A DNA stretch of 64,000 nucleotides from Salinibacterium sp. M195. GTDB taxonomy: Bacteria; Actinomycetota; Actinomycetes; Actinomycetales; Microbacteriaceae. The translations under genes were made by a program, and so were the position numbers. The notes under the pieces are model-generated. The model did not search any database. It was not told the origin of the DNA and worked only from the letters and a program-made list of their open reading frames with translations. Positions 33,964-44,083 of this stretch are shown here, one piece after another (the stretch's first letter is position 1; every line of letters starts with the position of its first letter). The stretch is from assembly GCF_019443965.1 (NCBI RefSeq), contig NZ_CP040814.1, forward strand, positions 806,001-870,000. The letters are read 5' to 3'.

Positions 33964-34010
33964 CCAATTACGCAATTGGACTCTGAACAAGAGGCCAATT
34001 CGGCTATGGT
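33964..34010. promoter_or_regulatory. CCAATT/AATTGG palindromic operator and MocR promoter
   Basis: Half-sites are CCAATT (33964-33969), AATTGG (33974-33979) and CCAATT (33995-34000). The longest palindrome, AATTGG-N-CTCT-N5-AGAG-N-CCAATT, spans 33974-34000. TATGGT (34005-34010) lies six bases before ATG 34017, so the regulator mRNA is probably leaderless and the site overlaps the promoter. Likely bound by the adjacent MocR protein. Confidence 0.65.
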
Positions 34011-34016
34011 GGCCTC

Positions 34017-35438
34017 ATGAATAGCCTTTCCGCGCGCGCATTGGTCGTCATGATGGGTGAGTGGCGGCCCGCCGCAGCATCGTCGGCGTATGTTGCTGTC
34101 GCTGATCGCATCCGGCTTCTCATCATGGATGGCCGCATTCTCACTTCGACCAGATTGCCTGCTGAGCGGGAGTTGGCTCTCGCTCTTGGGGTGAGCCGCA
34201 CCACAGTGACGGCGGCGTATTCGTCGCTTCGCGAGGGCGGCTATGTGGAGAGCACCCGGGGCTCGGGGAGTGTGGCGCAGTTGCCGCACCGTTCGACTTT
34301 GATCCCCGATTCTGCTGCACCGCAGATGCTCGACTTCAGCAAGTCAACTATGTCGGCCGCGCCTGAAGTGATTGCTGCGTCTCGCCTCGCTGCCGAACAG
34401 CTTCCGGCCTATCTGGGCGAGTCAGGGTTCGACCCTGTCGGTATTCCGGTGCTGCGCGAGGCCATTGCCCAGCGTTACGCCGCCCGTGGTCTGCCGACGA
34501 GTCCCGACCAGATCATGGTCACGCTTGGCGCCCAGCACGCGATCGCCCTCATCTCGCGCACTCTCATGTCTCGCGGTGACCGCGCTCTCATGGAGAACCC
34601 GAGCTACCCGCACGCCCTCGATGCGCTCCGGGCCGCTGGCGCTCGGCTAGTGCCTGTCGGTGTCTCAACCGAAACCGGCTGGGATGCGCTCGCCGTCGAG
34701 CAGGCCATCCAGCGCACGAGCCCCTCGCTTGCCTACCTCATGCCCGACTTTCACAACCCCACCGGTCAGTCGATGCCTGACGAGCTTCGGGGAAAGCTCC
34801 TCAGTCTTGCTGCGCGCCATGGCACTGCGGTTATCGCCGACGAGACGATGGCCGAACTTGATCTCGACACCAACGGAACCCGCCTTCCTTTCGCCGCCCA
34901 CGGCAACGCCATCTCGGTGGGTTCGGTAGGCAAGACAGTGTGGGGCGGCCTGCGAACGGGCTGGATCCGCGCCGACCACGCCACGATTCGTCAACTCGTG
35001 CGCGCTCGCTCTGCTGGTGACCTCGGAACTCCGCTGCTGGAACAACTCGTTGTCACGAACGTGCTCAAAGACTTCCCCTCGATTTTGGATGCTCGGCGCA
35101 CGTCATTACGAGTGGGCCGCGAGCACCTCTCCTCCTTGCTTGCATCGCAACTTCCCGGCTGGCACATGCCCCACACCCCTGGCGGAATGACAGCCTGGGT
35201 TGGCCTCGGTCAACCCGTCAGCTCGCAGCTCGTTTTGGCGGCCCGCAACGAAGGGCTCGTCATCGCCGCCGGACCGCGGTTCGGCATGGATGGGGCATTT
35301 GAGCGATTCCTGCGCATTCCCTTCAGTGGAAATGCCGCCGAACTCGAGCAGGGTGTTTCGGCGCTCGCCGCGGCCTGGTCGACAGTAATGCGGCATCCGT
35401 TCTCGCCGGCGAGTAGCGAACTCGCGAACGTCGTCTAG
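34017..35438 (+). CDS. MocR/PdxR-type GntR regulator with aminotransferase-like domain (YczR-like)
   Basis: Residues 20-90 form a GntR winged helix (LPAERELALALGVSRTTVTAAYSSLREGGYVE) and the rest a fold-type I aminotransferase-like domain. The PLP lysine is Lys306 in VGSVGKTVWGG, and DFHNPTGQSMPDE is the usual substrate-loop block. MocR proteins bind PLP and an amino-acid-like effector to control transcription. Divergence from a yczE gene makes it YczR-like, and it probably activates that gene. The true effector is unknown. Confidence 0.88.
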   Translation: MNSLSARALVVMMGEWRPAAASSAYVAVADRIRLLIMDGRILTSTRLPAERELALALGVSRTTVTAAYSSLREGGYVESTRGSGSVAQLPHRSTLIPDSAAPQMLDFSKSTMSAAPEVIAASRLAAEQLPAYLGESGFDPVGIPVLREAIAQRYAARGLPTSPDQIMVTLGAQHAIALISRTLMSRGDRALMENPSYPHALDALRAAGARLVPVGVSTETGWDALAVEQAIQRTSPSLAYLMPDFHNPTGQSMPDELRGKLLSLAARHGTAVIADETMAELDLDTNGTRLPFAAHGNAISVGSVGKTVWGGLRTGWIRADHATIRQLVRARSAGDLGTPLLEQLVVTNVLKDFPSILDARRTSLRVGREHLSSLLASQLPGWHMPHTPGGMTAWVGLGQPVSSQLVLAARNEGLVIAAGPRFGMDGAFERFLRIPFSGNAAELEQGVSALAAAWSTVMRHPFSPASSELANVV

Positions 35439-35570
35439 TTTCCGTCGCAGGCTTAATGCAGATGTAATCTCGCGAGAGTACGCGGAATACTGCGCGTGCT
35501 GAGAGAATTGCTCTAACCAAGAAGTGGTTTTGCGACCGCGCCCGCGTTTAACAGCAACGAAAGTTTCCTC

Positions 35571-38500
35571 GTGCACTTGCTCTCCGTCTTCTCTCTGCGC
35601 AACCGAGCGCTCATTGCGCTCGTCACCATCGTCATCGGAATCTTTGGTGGGGTGGCGCTGACGTCGCTCAAGCAAGAGCTCATCCCCTCGCTCTCGCTGC
35701 CGCAAATCTTCATCGTCTCGACCTACCCCGGCGCCTCGCCGGCCGTCGTCGATAAGGACCTCTCGGCACCGATCGAGGCTGCCATCCAGGGTGTGCCCGG
35801 TCTGGAATCAACCACCGCGACCTCGAACTCGAACTTCTCGAACATTTCGGCGTCGTTCGAGTACGGCACCAACATCGCCACCGCAGAGCAGAAGATTCAG
35901 CTCGCCATCAACCGCATTTCTGGCCAGCTTCCAGAATCCGCTGATTCGCAAGTCTTCACCTTCAATTTCACTGATCTGCCTGTCGTACAGATTGCCGTCT
36001 CCAGCGATCTCGACGCCAAAGAACTGTCACGCAAGCTCGAAGCATCCACCCTCGTCGACCTCAATAAGTTGGATGGCGTCAGTGACGCAAGCCTGCTCGG
36101 CACGTCGACCCAGCGTGTGGTCATCACTCCCAACACCGACGAGCTCTTTGAGAACGGTCTGAGCAACGCCGACATTCGCTCGGCGCTTGATGACAATGGC
36201 GTGCTGCTGCCCGCGGGCGAGATCACCGAAAACGATCAGACTCTTACCGTGCAGGCGGGAAACCGCATCACGTCAACCGACGCGATCAAAGCTCTCCCGC
36301 TGCTTGGCGGCACGAACACCGAAGTGGTCGTGCTCAGTGACGTCGCCACCGTCGAAGTAATCGATGATCCTGAGACGGGAATCTCTCGCGTCAACGGCGA
36401 TAACGCGCTCACGATTGCCATCACTAAGAGTCCAGCGGGCAACACTGTCGCCGTCTCGCAAGCAGTTCTTGAGGCCATCCCTGACCTCGAAAGCGCTCTC
36501 GGTAGCAACACGAAGTTCACTGTCGTGTTTGATCAGGCGCCCTTCATCCAGGAATCCATCAATAGCCTCACCACCGAGGGCTTGCTCGGTCTCGTCTTCG
36601 CCGTCATCGTCATCCTCGTGTTCCTGCTGTCGATTCGCTCGACGCTGGTTACCGCCATCTCGATCCCGGCATCCGTGCTCATCACCTTCATCGGAATGCA
36701 GGTTTCCGGCTACAGCCTCAACATCATCACCCTCGGCGCTCTGACAATCTCTATTGGTCGAGTCGTCGATGACTCCATCGTGGTTATCGAAAACATCAAG
36801 AGACACGTCTCGATGGGGGAGCCGAAGCTTCAGGCCATTCAGACGGCGGTGAAGGAAGTCGCTGGCGCCATCACGGCATCCACCGTGACTACTATCGCGG
36901 TGTTCTTGCCGCTCGCCCTCGTTGGCGATATCACCGGTGAGCTGTTCCGCCCGTTCGCCCTCACGACCGCGATCGCGCTCGCGGCGTCGCTCTTCGTGTC
37001 CCTCACGATCGTGCCGGTGCTTGCCTACTGGTTCTTGGGAAACAAGTCAGCACCGCGCCACACCGAAGAAGCCGTCGAACACGCCCACGCTGTCTCGCAT
37101 TCCGCAGGCCGAGAAAACCACCGCGCTGCAGCGCGGCTACCTGCCCGTGATCAACTGGACGCTTAAGCGCCCCGTTGCTACTCTCTTGGTCGCCGTTCTT
37201 CTTTTGGGCGGCACCGTGGCCCTTCTTCCGTTCATGAAGACCAACTTCATCGGTGATAGTGGCCAAAACACTCTCACTGTCAGCCAAACCCTTCCGCTCG
37301 GAGCAAGCCTTGAGGCTCGCGACGAAGCGGCACAAAAGGTCGAAGAAGTACTTATCGGACTCGACGGTATTGAGACGGTGCAACTGTCAATCGGCTCAAG
37401 TGGGGGATCGCTTCGCGCGGCATTCTCGGGAAATGGTGCAAGCACCTTCTCCCTCACGACTGACCCCGACGCGGATCAGGTCGAGTTGCAGGCGAGCGTA
37501 CGCGCTGCTGTCGCCAAGATCGACGACGCCGGTGAAGTCACGCTTGCTGCGGCATCCAGCGGCTTCGCCTCAAGCGACATCGAGATCAACATCACCGCCA
37601 CGAGCGATTCCGAACTCCGCGAAGCGTCGGATGCCCTGCTCGAGCAGGTGCGCGATCTCGATGTTGTTGCTGAAGCCACCAGCAACCTGTCAGAACAGCA
37701 GCCATTCATCTCCGTGACCGTTGATCGCGAGAAGGCTGCAGAACGTGGGCTGAGTGAAATTGCGGTTGGCGGAATTGTCGCTGGTGCGATGAACCCCAAC
37801 TCCGTCGGCAGCGCTGTCATCGATGAAGCGACGCTCTCGATTTACATTCTCAACGACATCGCCCCGACCACGGTCGACGAACTGAAAAACTTTGAGATTC
37901 CGAGTGCTGTCGGTCTCATTCCCCTCACGGATGTTGCCGTCGTGTCTGTCGAAGACGGCCCGGCGAGTATTACTTCGGTGAAGGGCGTGCGCAGCGCCAC
38001 GCTCAACGTGACTCCCAGTAGTGATGACGTGGGCGCGGCATCCGCTCTGGTTGCGGCTGCTGTTGACGAGGCAGCGTTACCCGCAGGAGCGTCCGCTGAA
38101 CTCGGCGGCGTTGCGACCGAGCAGACGGACGCGTTCCAGCAGCTCGGCCTCGCACTCTTGATCGCCATCCTGATTGTGTATGTCGTCATGGTCGCCACCT
38201 TCAAGAGCTTGCGCCAGCCGCTGCTGCTGTTGGTATCGGTGCCGTTTGCGGCAACGGGGGCAATCGCACTTCAGGTGATTTCGGGCATCCCGCTTGGCGT
38301 TGCTTCGTTGATCGGTGTGCTGATGCTCATCGGTATCGTCGTGACGAACGCGATCGTCCTGGTTGACCTCATCAACCAGTACCGGGTGAAGGGCATGCGC
38401 GCTCGTGAAGCGATCATCGAGGGCTCATCACGTCGACTCCGCCCCATTCTGATGACCGCGGCGGCGACCATTTTCGCGCTCCTTCCGCTGGGGCTTGGCG

Positions 38501-38727
38501 TCACCGGTCAGGGCGGGTTCATTTCACAACCGCTCGCGATCATCGTGATCGGCGGACTTGTTTCGTCGACCCTGTTGACTCTCGTAGTGCTCCCGGTTCT
38601 CTACTACGTTGTCGAGGGAGCCAAGGAGCGTCGCGAAGACCGCAAGGCTGCCGGCACTGACCGTAAGAGCCGTCGCGCGGCGAAGAATGCTGGGCGCGAA
38701 ACGAGTGTCGCAGGCGCGTCAAGCTAA
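35571..38727 (+). pseudogene. Frameshifted RND (AcrB/HAE1-type) efflux permease
   Basis: Two reading frames together give about 1050 residues, the length of a full RND permease. The first half (35571-37163) has the N-terminal helix LIALVTIVIGIFGGVALTS, the porter region and the proton relay GRVVDDSIVVIENI; the second half starts in the +1 frame (useful homology from about 37100, EKTTALQRGYLPVINWTLKRPV) and carries the second porter domain and the last six helices to KERREDRK. A single extra base near 37090-37120, for example in the GG at 37107-37108, explains the break. Either an assembly error or a recent inactivation. No membrane-fusion partner is seen nearby. Confidence 0.8.
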
Positions 38728-38742
38728 CGATTTCTGAATGGT

Positions 38743-38783
38743 CCGTTTCCCTCGGATGGCTGATGTCAATCCGAGGGAAACGG
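38743..38783. terminator. Strong hairpin after the RND gene
   Basis: Fifteen perfect pairs (CCGTTTCCCTCGGAT, 38743-38757, with 38769-38783) flank an 11-base loop 16 bases after the RND stop. No T-run follows; the stem alone suggests a terminator or mRNA-end structure. Confidence 0.7.
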
Positions 38784-39180
38784 AGATTCGGCCACGAGCT
38801 TTGCGGTGGACGGTAAGTTGACCGCATCATCAACGTGATGTCAGCGCTCTCATCCGGCTGGCTCTCGCTATCGAGGGCGCAATGGAGTAACGTTGTTAGG
38901 TCGGCTCAAGACAGCGCGAAATCTCGCGTATGGGTTTGTAAGTCTTGCGGGCCGGTTTGCCAGTCCATCCAACTGGTGACAATCACACGAATGTATGTGA
39001 CGGCCTCGGTCAAAGACTGCCCGGGTTCAGTAGTGCAGCGTACGAATGCTCAAGCTATTTAGAAGATAGCCAATCGCTATCTAGCAAATTGGTTTCTCAC
39101 TAAATAAATGGTGAGCGTTGGCGTGCGCGCGTGCTCCACGCACTAGATGTGTTCCATCTACGAACAACCCGGAAAGAACA
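38784..39180 (+). other. Gene-free leader upstream of the RNA helicase
   Basis: About 400 bases without a convincing gene. Short hairpins are visible: GATAGC-CAATC-GCTATC at 39065-39081 and TAGATG-TGTTC-CATCTA at 39144-39160, the latter just before the ribosome site GGAAAG at 39171. The last 120 bases are AT-richer than the surroundings. The layout is compatible with a long structured 5' leader such as those of cold-induced helicases; I see no tRNA or known riboswitch. Confidence 0.4.
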
Positions 39181-41532
39181 ATGCCTAATTTCAATAAACC
39201 TGCCACAGGCCGTGGCGGAAAAAACTTCAAGTCTGCCCCCAAGGGTGGCAGCGGAGCACGCAGCGAAGGTCACCGCGGATTCCGCCCAGACCAGGGCGAA
39301 GCGCCCAAGCGTCGCTGGAGTGCCGATGACCGTGCCGCACGCACCGGCGACCGCAACACTGGTGGAGCTCGTGGCGGACGCGACGAGCGTCGTCCCGACT
39401 GGACTCCCCGCGAAAAGCCTGCCCGTGGCGGACGCCCCGAAAATGGCGACCGCAACGATCGCCCCTCCTATGGTGACCGCCCGCAGCGCAACGAACGTGG
39501 CGCCTACGGCGACCGTCCGCAGCGCAGCAGCGAGCGTCCTTCGTATGGTGACCGCCCCGAGCGTGGAGGTCGCCCGTCGAGCAGCGACCGCAACGAGCGC
39601 CCGCAGCGCGACTCACGTCCTGACCGCGGTGGTTACGGCGATCGTCCCCAGCGCGATTCACGTCCCGAGCGTGGCGGCTACGCCGGCCGCTCAGAGCGTC
39701 CTTCGTACGGTGACCGTCCCGACCGTGGCGGCAACGCTGGTCGCAGCGAGCGCCCTTCGTACAACGACCGTAACTCCAGTGGTCGTTCAGAGCGTCCCTC
39801 GTATAACGACCGCAACGCTGGCGGCCGTACCGAGCGTCCCTCCTACAACGATCGCAATTCGAGTGGCCGCAGCGAGCGCCCCTCGTATAACGACCGCAAT
39901 GCTGGTGGCCGTTCAGAGCGTCCTTCGTATGGTGACCGTCCCGACCGTGGCGGCAACGCTGGTCGTACTGAGCGCCCGTCGTATAACGACCGCAACTCCA
40001 CCGGCCGTACCGAGCGTCCCGCGTACAACGACCGTGGCGCATCCGCTGGTCGCACTGAGCGCCCGGCGTACAACGAGCGCCCGCAGCGCACTGAGCGCCC
40101 GGCCTACAACGACCGCCCGCAGCGCACCGAGCGCACCGAGCGTCCCGCATACAACGACCGTGCTCAGCGCACCGAGCGCCCCTCGTACAGCGACCGCAAT
40201 GCCGGTGGCCGTTCAGAGCGTCCGTCGTATAACGACCGCGCTCAGCGTTCGGAGCCGCGCGAAAGCGCGTACTACCCCGCTCGTGATGGCAAGTCGTCGC
40301 ACTCGCAGCAAGAGGATGTTGTTCTTGACCGTCTCGTAGCTAAAGCCGTTACCGCAAGCGATGTTGAAGGCAAGTCCTTCATCGACCTCGGTATCGGATC
40401 GAACATTTCGCGTCAGCTCGCATCCATGGGTGCAGAGTCGCCGTTCCCCATCCAGGCAGCAACCATCCCCGACGTTCTCGCCGGCAAGGATGTTCTTGGC
40501 CGCGGAAAGACCGGATCGGGCAAGACCATTGCTTTCGGTGCGCCTCTCGTTGAGCGCCTCATGGAAAACAATGGTGGCAAGGACCGTCAGATGGGCCGCA
40601 AGCCGCGCGCCCTCATCCTGGCTCCGACCCGTGAGCTTGCTCAGCAGATCGACCGCACCATCCAGCCCATCGCTCGCAGCGTTGGCTTGTTCACGACAAC
40701 CATCGTGGGTGGCGTTCCTCAGTACAAGCAGGTTGCAGCCCTCACGCGTGGTGTCGATGTCATCATCGCGACCCCCGGCCGTGTTGAAGACCTCATCGAG
40801 CAGGGTCGTCTCGACCTCAGCCAGGTGAAGGTTACTGTTCTCGACGAAGCAGACCACATGTGCGACCTCGGGTTCCTTGAGCCTGTTCAGCGCATTCTGC
40901 GTGAGACTAGCGAGGGCGGCCAGAAGTTGCTGTTCTCGGCAACCCTCGACAAGGGTGTTGCCACTCTCGTCAAGGAATTCCTTGTTGACCCGGCCGTGCA
41001 CGAGGTTGCTGGTGAAGACCAGGCTTCTTCTACGATCGACCACAAGGTTCTCCTCATTGAACAGCGTGACAAGCGTGCGATCATCAAGCAGCTCTCCGCT
41101 GGTACGGGCAAGACTCTCGTCTTCACTCGCACACGTGCGTTTGCTGAAGAGATGGCCGAATTCTTGAGCATGGGTGGAACCCCAGCCACGAGCCTTCACG
41201 GTGACCTCAACCAGTCACGTCGTACCCGCAACCTGCAGATGCTCACGAGCGGCAAGGTCAACGTGCTTGTCGCGACAGACGTTGCAGCCCGCGGCATCCA
41301 CGTAGATGACATCAGTCTCGTTATTCAGGCCGATGCTCCCGAGGAGTACAAGACGTACCTGCACCGCTCAGGCCGCACCGGCCGCGCTGGCAAGGCCGGA
41401 ACCGTTGTCACACTGATCCCGCGCAACCGTCGTCGCAAGATGGACGAGCTCCTCGGCCGCGCCGAGATCGACGCAGAGTCGGTCGACGTAGCACCTGGCG
41501 ATGCGTTCGTCGACAAGCTGGCTGCGCTCTAA
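39181..41532 (+). CDS. DEAD-box RNA helicase with long repetitive N-terminus
   Basis: The helicase core (about residues 375-780) has the Q motif region FPIQAATIP, motif I GKTGSGKTIAF, PTRELAQQ, motif II VLDEADHM, SAT, TATDVAARGIH and motif VI HRSGRTGRAGKAG, so it is a full ATP-dependent RNA helicase. Residues 1-360 are low complexity: basic, Gly-rich, then about fourteen copies of a 12-18 residue unit such as SERPSYNDRNAGGR. Conserved sequence begins at ATG 39181 with GGAAAG as ribosome site. Such helicases act in ribosome assembly or cold-adapted RNA turnover; the Arg/Tyr repeats suggest RNA binding or condensate formation (inference). A clean terminator follows. Confidence 0.92.
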   Translation: MPNFNKPATGRGGKNFKSAPKGGSGARSEGHRGFRPDQGEAPKRRWSADDRAARTGDRNTGGARGGRDERRPDWTPREKPARGGRPENGDRNDRPSYGDRPQRNERGAYGDRPQRSSERPSYGDRPERGGRPSSSDRNERPQRDSRPDRGGYGDRPQRDSRPERGGYAGRSERPSYGDRPDRGGNAGRSERPSYNDRNSSGRSERPSYNDRNAGGRTERPSYNDRNSSGRSERPSYNDRNAGGRSERPSYGDRPDRGGNAGRTERPSYNDRNSTGRTERPAYNDRGASAGRTERPAYNERPQRTERPAYNDRPQRTERTERPAYNDRAQRTERPSYSDRNAGGRSERPSYNDRAQRSEPRESAYYPARDGKSSHSQQEDVVLDRLVAKAVTASDVEGKSFIDLGIGSNISRQLASMGAESPFPIQAATIPDVLAGKDVLGRGKTGSGKTIAFGAPLVERLMENNGGKDRQMGRKPRALILAPTRELAQQIDRTIQPIARSVGLFTTTIVGGVPQYKQVAALTRGVDVIIATPGRVEDLIEQGRLDLSQVKVTVLDEADHMCDLGFLEPVQRILRETSEGGQKLLFSATLDKGVATLVKEFLVDPAVHEVAGEDQASSTIDHKVLLIEQRDKRAIIKQLSAGTGKTLVFTRTRAFAEEMAEFLSMGGTPATSLHGDLNQSRRTRNLQMLTSGKVNVLVATDVAARGIHVDDISLVIQADAPEEYKTYLHRSGRTGRAGKAGTVVTLIPRNRRRKMDELLGRAEIDAESVDVAPGDAFVDKLAAL
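39535..40260 (+). repeat. Degenerate tandem repeats encoding (S/T)ERP(S/A)Y(N/G)DR units
   Basis: Repeats of about 36-54 bases encode units like SERPSYNDRNSSGR, TERPSYNDRNAGGR and SERPSYGDRPDRGGNAGR, roughly fourteen in a row. Copies differ at silent positions, so they are not recent perfect duplications, although near-identical pairs (39688-39780 versus 39913-40005) exist. Confidence 0.85.
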
Positions 41533-41557
41533 CAAGCACCCCGCTCACTCGAGCATA

Positions 41558-41605
41558 AGAAAGCCCCGGATGCCCCACTCGCGTGGTCGGCAGCCGGGGC
41601 TTTCT
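41558..41605 (+). terminator. Rho-independent terminator after the helicase gene
   Basis: AGAAAGCCCCGG (41558-41569) pairs with CCGGGGCTTTCT (41594-41605) over a 24-base loop. The twelve-pair GC-rich stem ends in TTTCT, 25 bases after the helicase stop. Confidence 0.75.
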
Positions 41606-41709
41606 GCGTGTGCCCGCTGTGGTTGACGGACACGGCATCCCGTGGTTCTATGGAGCGCACGCTTTGTTGCGACAAAATCTCAAGTAACAAGATTGTTGGG
41701 TAACCACAG

Positions 41710-42558
41710 ATGAGTATTCGATCGCAACACACTTCTCGGATCGCGACCCCGGCGGGCGTTCTGCTCATTGCCGCCAGTTTTCTGCTGTCGTCGTGCTCGA
41801 CCGGCACTGTCGGGTTGGAATCTTCAGGCATCGACATCGAGCCCTACGCACACGTGACCGCCACCCTCGACTTCGAGGCGGGCACCGTAGTTCTGCCGGT
41901 AGATGCCATTAATCGGGATGCGCCGCAGGTCGACGAACTCCGGCGTGAAGCGTGGCGGGTGTTGACTGACGCGTGTCTCGCCGAGAGTGGGTTGCCTGGC
42001 TACGGCCGGTCAGAGACGGTGTCGAGCGAAGAGGATCGGCTCTTTGGGCTGTGGAGCGTTCCGCTCGCTCAGGAGTACGGTTTCGAGATTGCGGCCCTCA
42101 TCGACCAAGTGCCCCCGACTCCGAGCGATGAGGAGCTGCGCTGCCTCGATGAATCCAAGGAAGAGATGAGAACACGCTTCAATCTGGATGACGGCTACTC
42201 GTTCGATGCCCAGGTCGCGAGGGCTGCCTACGATGCCGCATTCACTTCGGCAGAAGGTGAGGCAGCACTCGCTGCAGCCCAAGAGTGCATGGTTGAGCAG
42301 GGGCTTGAGTTCAGTGACGACTTACCCATGCCTCAGTTCGACTACGAGTCAGACGGCGACAGCACCGAGAACAGGCGAATTGCCGTGATTCAGGCCACCT
42401 GCAACGTTGAGACGGGCGCGATTCAAACGCTCTACGACCTCACTGCTCGCTACCAGTCGGCACTTATTGCTGCGAACGAAGCCGAGGCCAAGGAAGCTGC
42501 TGAGGTTGTCGCGACGCGTATCGCCGGATTCCAGGGCGTGATTTCGGCCAGCAAGTAG
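41710..42558 (+). CDS. Lipoprotein of unknown function
   Basis: A 282-residue exported protein. The N-terminus is a lipoprotein signal with lipobox LLSSC (Cys29). The mature part is acidic, helical and contains four more cysteines (ACLAESGL, LRCLDES, ECMVEQGL, ATCNVETG) with a pattern of paired C and acidic residues that suggests disulfides. I do not recognise a family. It stands alone between the helicase terminator and the converging Nudix gene; no function is proposed. Confidence 0.7.
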   Translation: MSIRSQHTSRIATPAGVLLIAASFLLSSCSTGTVGLESSGIDIEPYAHVTATLDFEAGTVVLPVDAINRDAPQVDELRREAWRVLTDACLAESGLPGYGRSETVSSEEDRLFGLWSVPLAQEYGFEIAALIDQVPPTPSDEELRCLDESKEEMRTRFNLDDGYSFDAQVARAAYDAAFTSAEGEAALAAAQECMVEQGLEFSDDLPMPQFDYESDGDSTENRRIAVIQATCNVETGAIQTLYDLTARYQSALIAANEAEAKEAAEVVATRIAGFQGVISASK

Positions 42559-42627
42559 CGCAGCCGGGTTGGCGAAGAGCTGCTGCGGACCAGCGTTTCG
42601 ACACGCACCGCGCGGGGTTTGCGGAGC

Positions 42628-43161
42628 CTAGCGCGGCGCGATGGCTCTCAGCACAGCGGCGATCCGCGCGGGAAAGTTGTCGGGCACTTCGGCAGGCAGC
42701 GTGTGGGTGGGAAACCAGCGCACGTCTTCGCTTTCGTCGCTGGCAGTGAAGTCGACATCCGCCGCGGCGATCGCGACGAATCCCACATCCCAGTGAGCAG
42801 CACATGCGAATCCGCCGTGCAGTTCGTGCCGGTCGAGATCAGCGATCGCAGCAGATCGAAGGGTGAGTTCGCTGATGCCCGACTCCTCGCGCGCTTCGCG
42901 CAGTGCAGCATCGGCAACCGACGCATCCTGCGGTTCGATGTGGCCGCCGAATTGCACCCAAAACTGCCCCTTGCGGTGAAAGCACAGCAGCACCTGCTCG
43001 AAGTCGGGGGAGAAGACGAAGCAGGACGCGGTGACGTGCTCGGGTCCTCCGTCACGCTGGAGGGCATCCGCACCGCCTGCCGTGACAAAAGCGAGGTAGC
43101 CCTCGCGAGCGGGCGACGCGGCCAGGGCCGCGAGGCTGGTCAGGAAGTTATCGACGATCAC
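42628..43161 (-). CDS. Nudix hydrolase
   Basis: The Nudix box is visible as GGHIEPQDASVADAALREAREESGI (shown here as GGHIEP and REAREESGI), which coordinates magnesium for cleaving a nucleoside diphosphate linked to a second group. Substrate cannot be told. The start is set at the GTG 43161 because a GATAAT hexamer lies exactly six bases upstream on this strand (43168-43173), fitting the leaderless pattern; a frame start at 43227 would overlap the kynA start. 177 residues. Its promoter overlaps that of the divergent kynA. Confidence 0.83.
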   Translation of the reverse strand: MIVDNFLTSLAALAASPAREGYLAFVTAGGADALQRDGGPEHVTASCFVFSPDFEQVLLCFHRKGQFWVQFGGHIEPQDASVADAALREAREESGISELTLRSAAIADLDRHELHGGFACAAHWDVGFVAIAAADVDFTASDESEDVRWFPTHTLPAEVPDNFPARIAAVLRAIAPR

Positions 43162-43225
43162 TGGGCAATTATCCGGCAAGAACACAAGTGTGGCGGTCGT
43201 CGCAAAAGTGCAATAGGGTGTCGGC

Positions 43226-44083
43226 ATGTCGGATACTCATAACGAACGTGCCATTGAAGACGAAATCGTCACCGACTTTAGTAAGCGGATGTCGTACGGC
43301 GCCTACCTAGAACTCGACACCCTGCTGAGCGCCCAGACTCCGCAAAGCACGCCCGAGCATCACGATGAGATGCTGTTCATCATCCAGCACCAGACCACCG
43401 AGCTGTGGCTCAAGCTCGTGATCCACGAACTGACGTCGGCCCGCGACCTGATCGCGAACGATAACCTCTCTATTGCGCTCAAGCGCATTGCGCGCGTCAA
43501 GCACATCCAGCGCACCCTCACCGAACAGTGGTCGGTGCTCGCGACGCTGACCCCGAGTGAGTACTCGCAGTTCCGTGACTACTTGGGTAGCTCATCCGGA
43601 TTCCAGTCGTACCAGTACCGAGCGGTCGAATTTCTGCTCGGCAACAAAAATGCAGGCATGCTCAAGGTGTTCGAATCGCATCCCGAAGCGCACGCCCTCC
43701 TCAGTAAGCTGCTCGCCGAGCCCAGCGTCTACGACGAGTTCTTGCGCTACCTCAGTCGCCACGGCTACGAGATCCCCGACGCTGTGCTCAACCGCGATGT
43801 CACTCGTGGCTACGAGCAAAACGATGACCTCATCGAGACCTTCCGGCACATCTACGACAACGAGAGCGAACACTGGCTCGCCTACGAAGCGTGCGAAGAG
43901 TTCGTTGATCTCGAAGACAACTTCCAGCTCTGGCGTTTCCGCCATATGAAGACCGTCATGCGCATCATCGGCATGAAGCGCGGTACCGGCGGCTCCAGCG
44001 GCGTTGGCTTTCTGCAAAAGGCTCTCGACCTCACGTTCTTTCCTGAACTCTTCGCGGTGCGCACCGAGATCGGTCGCTCGTGA
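43226..44083 (+). CDS. kynA: Tryptophan 2,3-dioxygenase
   Basis: Haem enzyme that opens the indole ring of tryptophan to N-formylkynurenine. Family motifs: [52 protein letters not shown] and the C-terminal [11 protein letters not shown] substrate loop. 285 residues is the usual bacterial length. TAGGGT (43214-43219) sits six bases before ATG 43226, suggesting a leaderless message. It leads the kyn operon; the next gene begins by a GTGA overlap. Confidence 0.95.
   Translation: MSDTHNERAIEDEIVTDFSKRMSYGAYLELDTLLSAQTPQSTPEHHDEMLFIIQHQTTELWLKLVIHELTSARDLIANDNLSIALKRIARVKHIQRTLTEQWSVLATLTPSEYSQFRDYLGSSSGFQSYQYRAVEFLLGNKNAGMLKVFESHPEAHALLSKLLAEPSVYDEFLRYLSRHGYEIPDAVLNRDVTRGYEQNDDLIETFRHIYDNESEHWLAYEACEEFVDLEDNFQLWRFRHMKTVMRIIGMKRGTGGSSGVGFLQKALDLTFFPELFAVRTEIGRS

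Noticed and set aside
35571..38727. Two separate genes for a split RND transporter
   Set aside because: The second frame has no start codon with a ribosome site at the break, and the combined length equals a normal single RND protein, so a frameshift is simpler.
38784..39180. Possible tRNA or small protein gene in the long gap
   Set aside because: No cloverleaf with a T-psi-C GGTTC-type loop could be drawn, and short open frames there have no ribosome site or recognisable sequence.
39227..40150. Long minus-strand open frame under the helicase repeats (Cys/Arg/His-rich)
   Set aside because: It is the mirror of the repetitive plus-strand coding sequence; its composition follows from the repeat, and no start signal is present.
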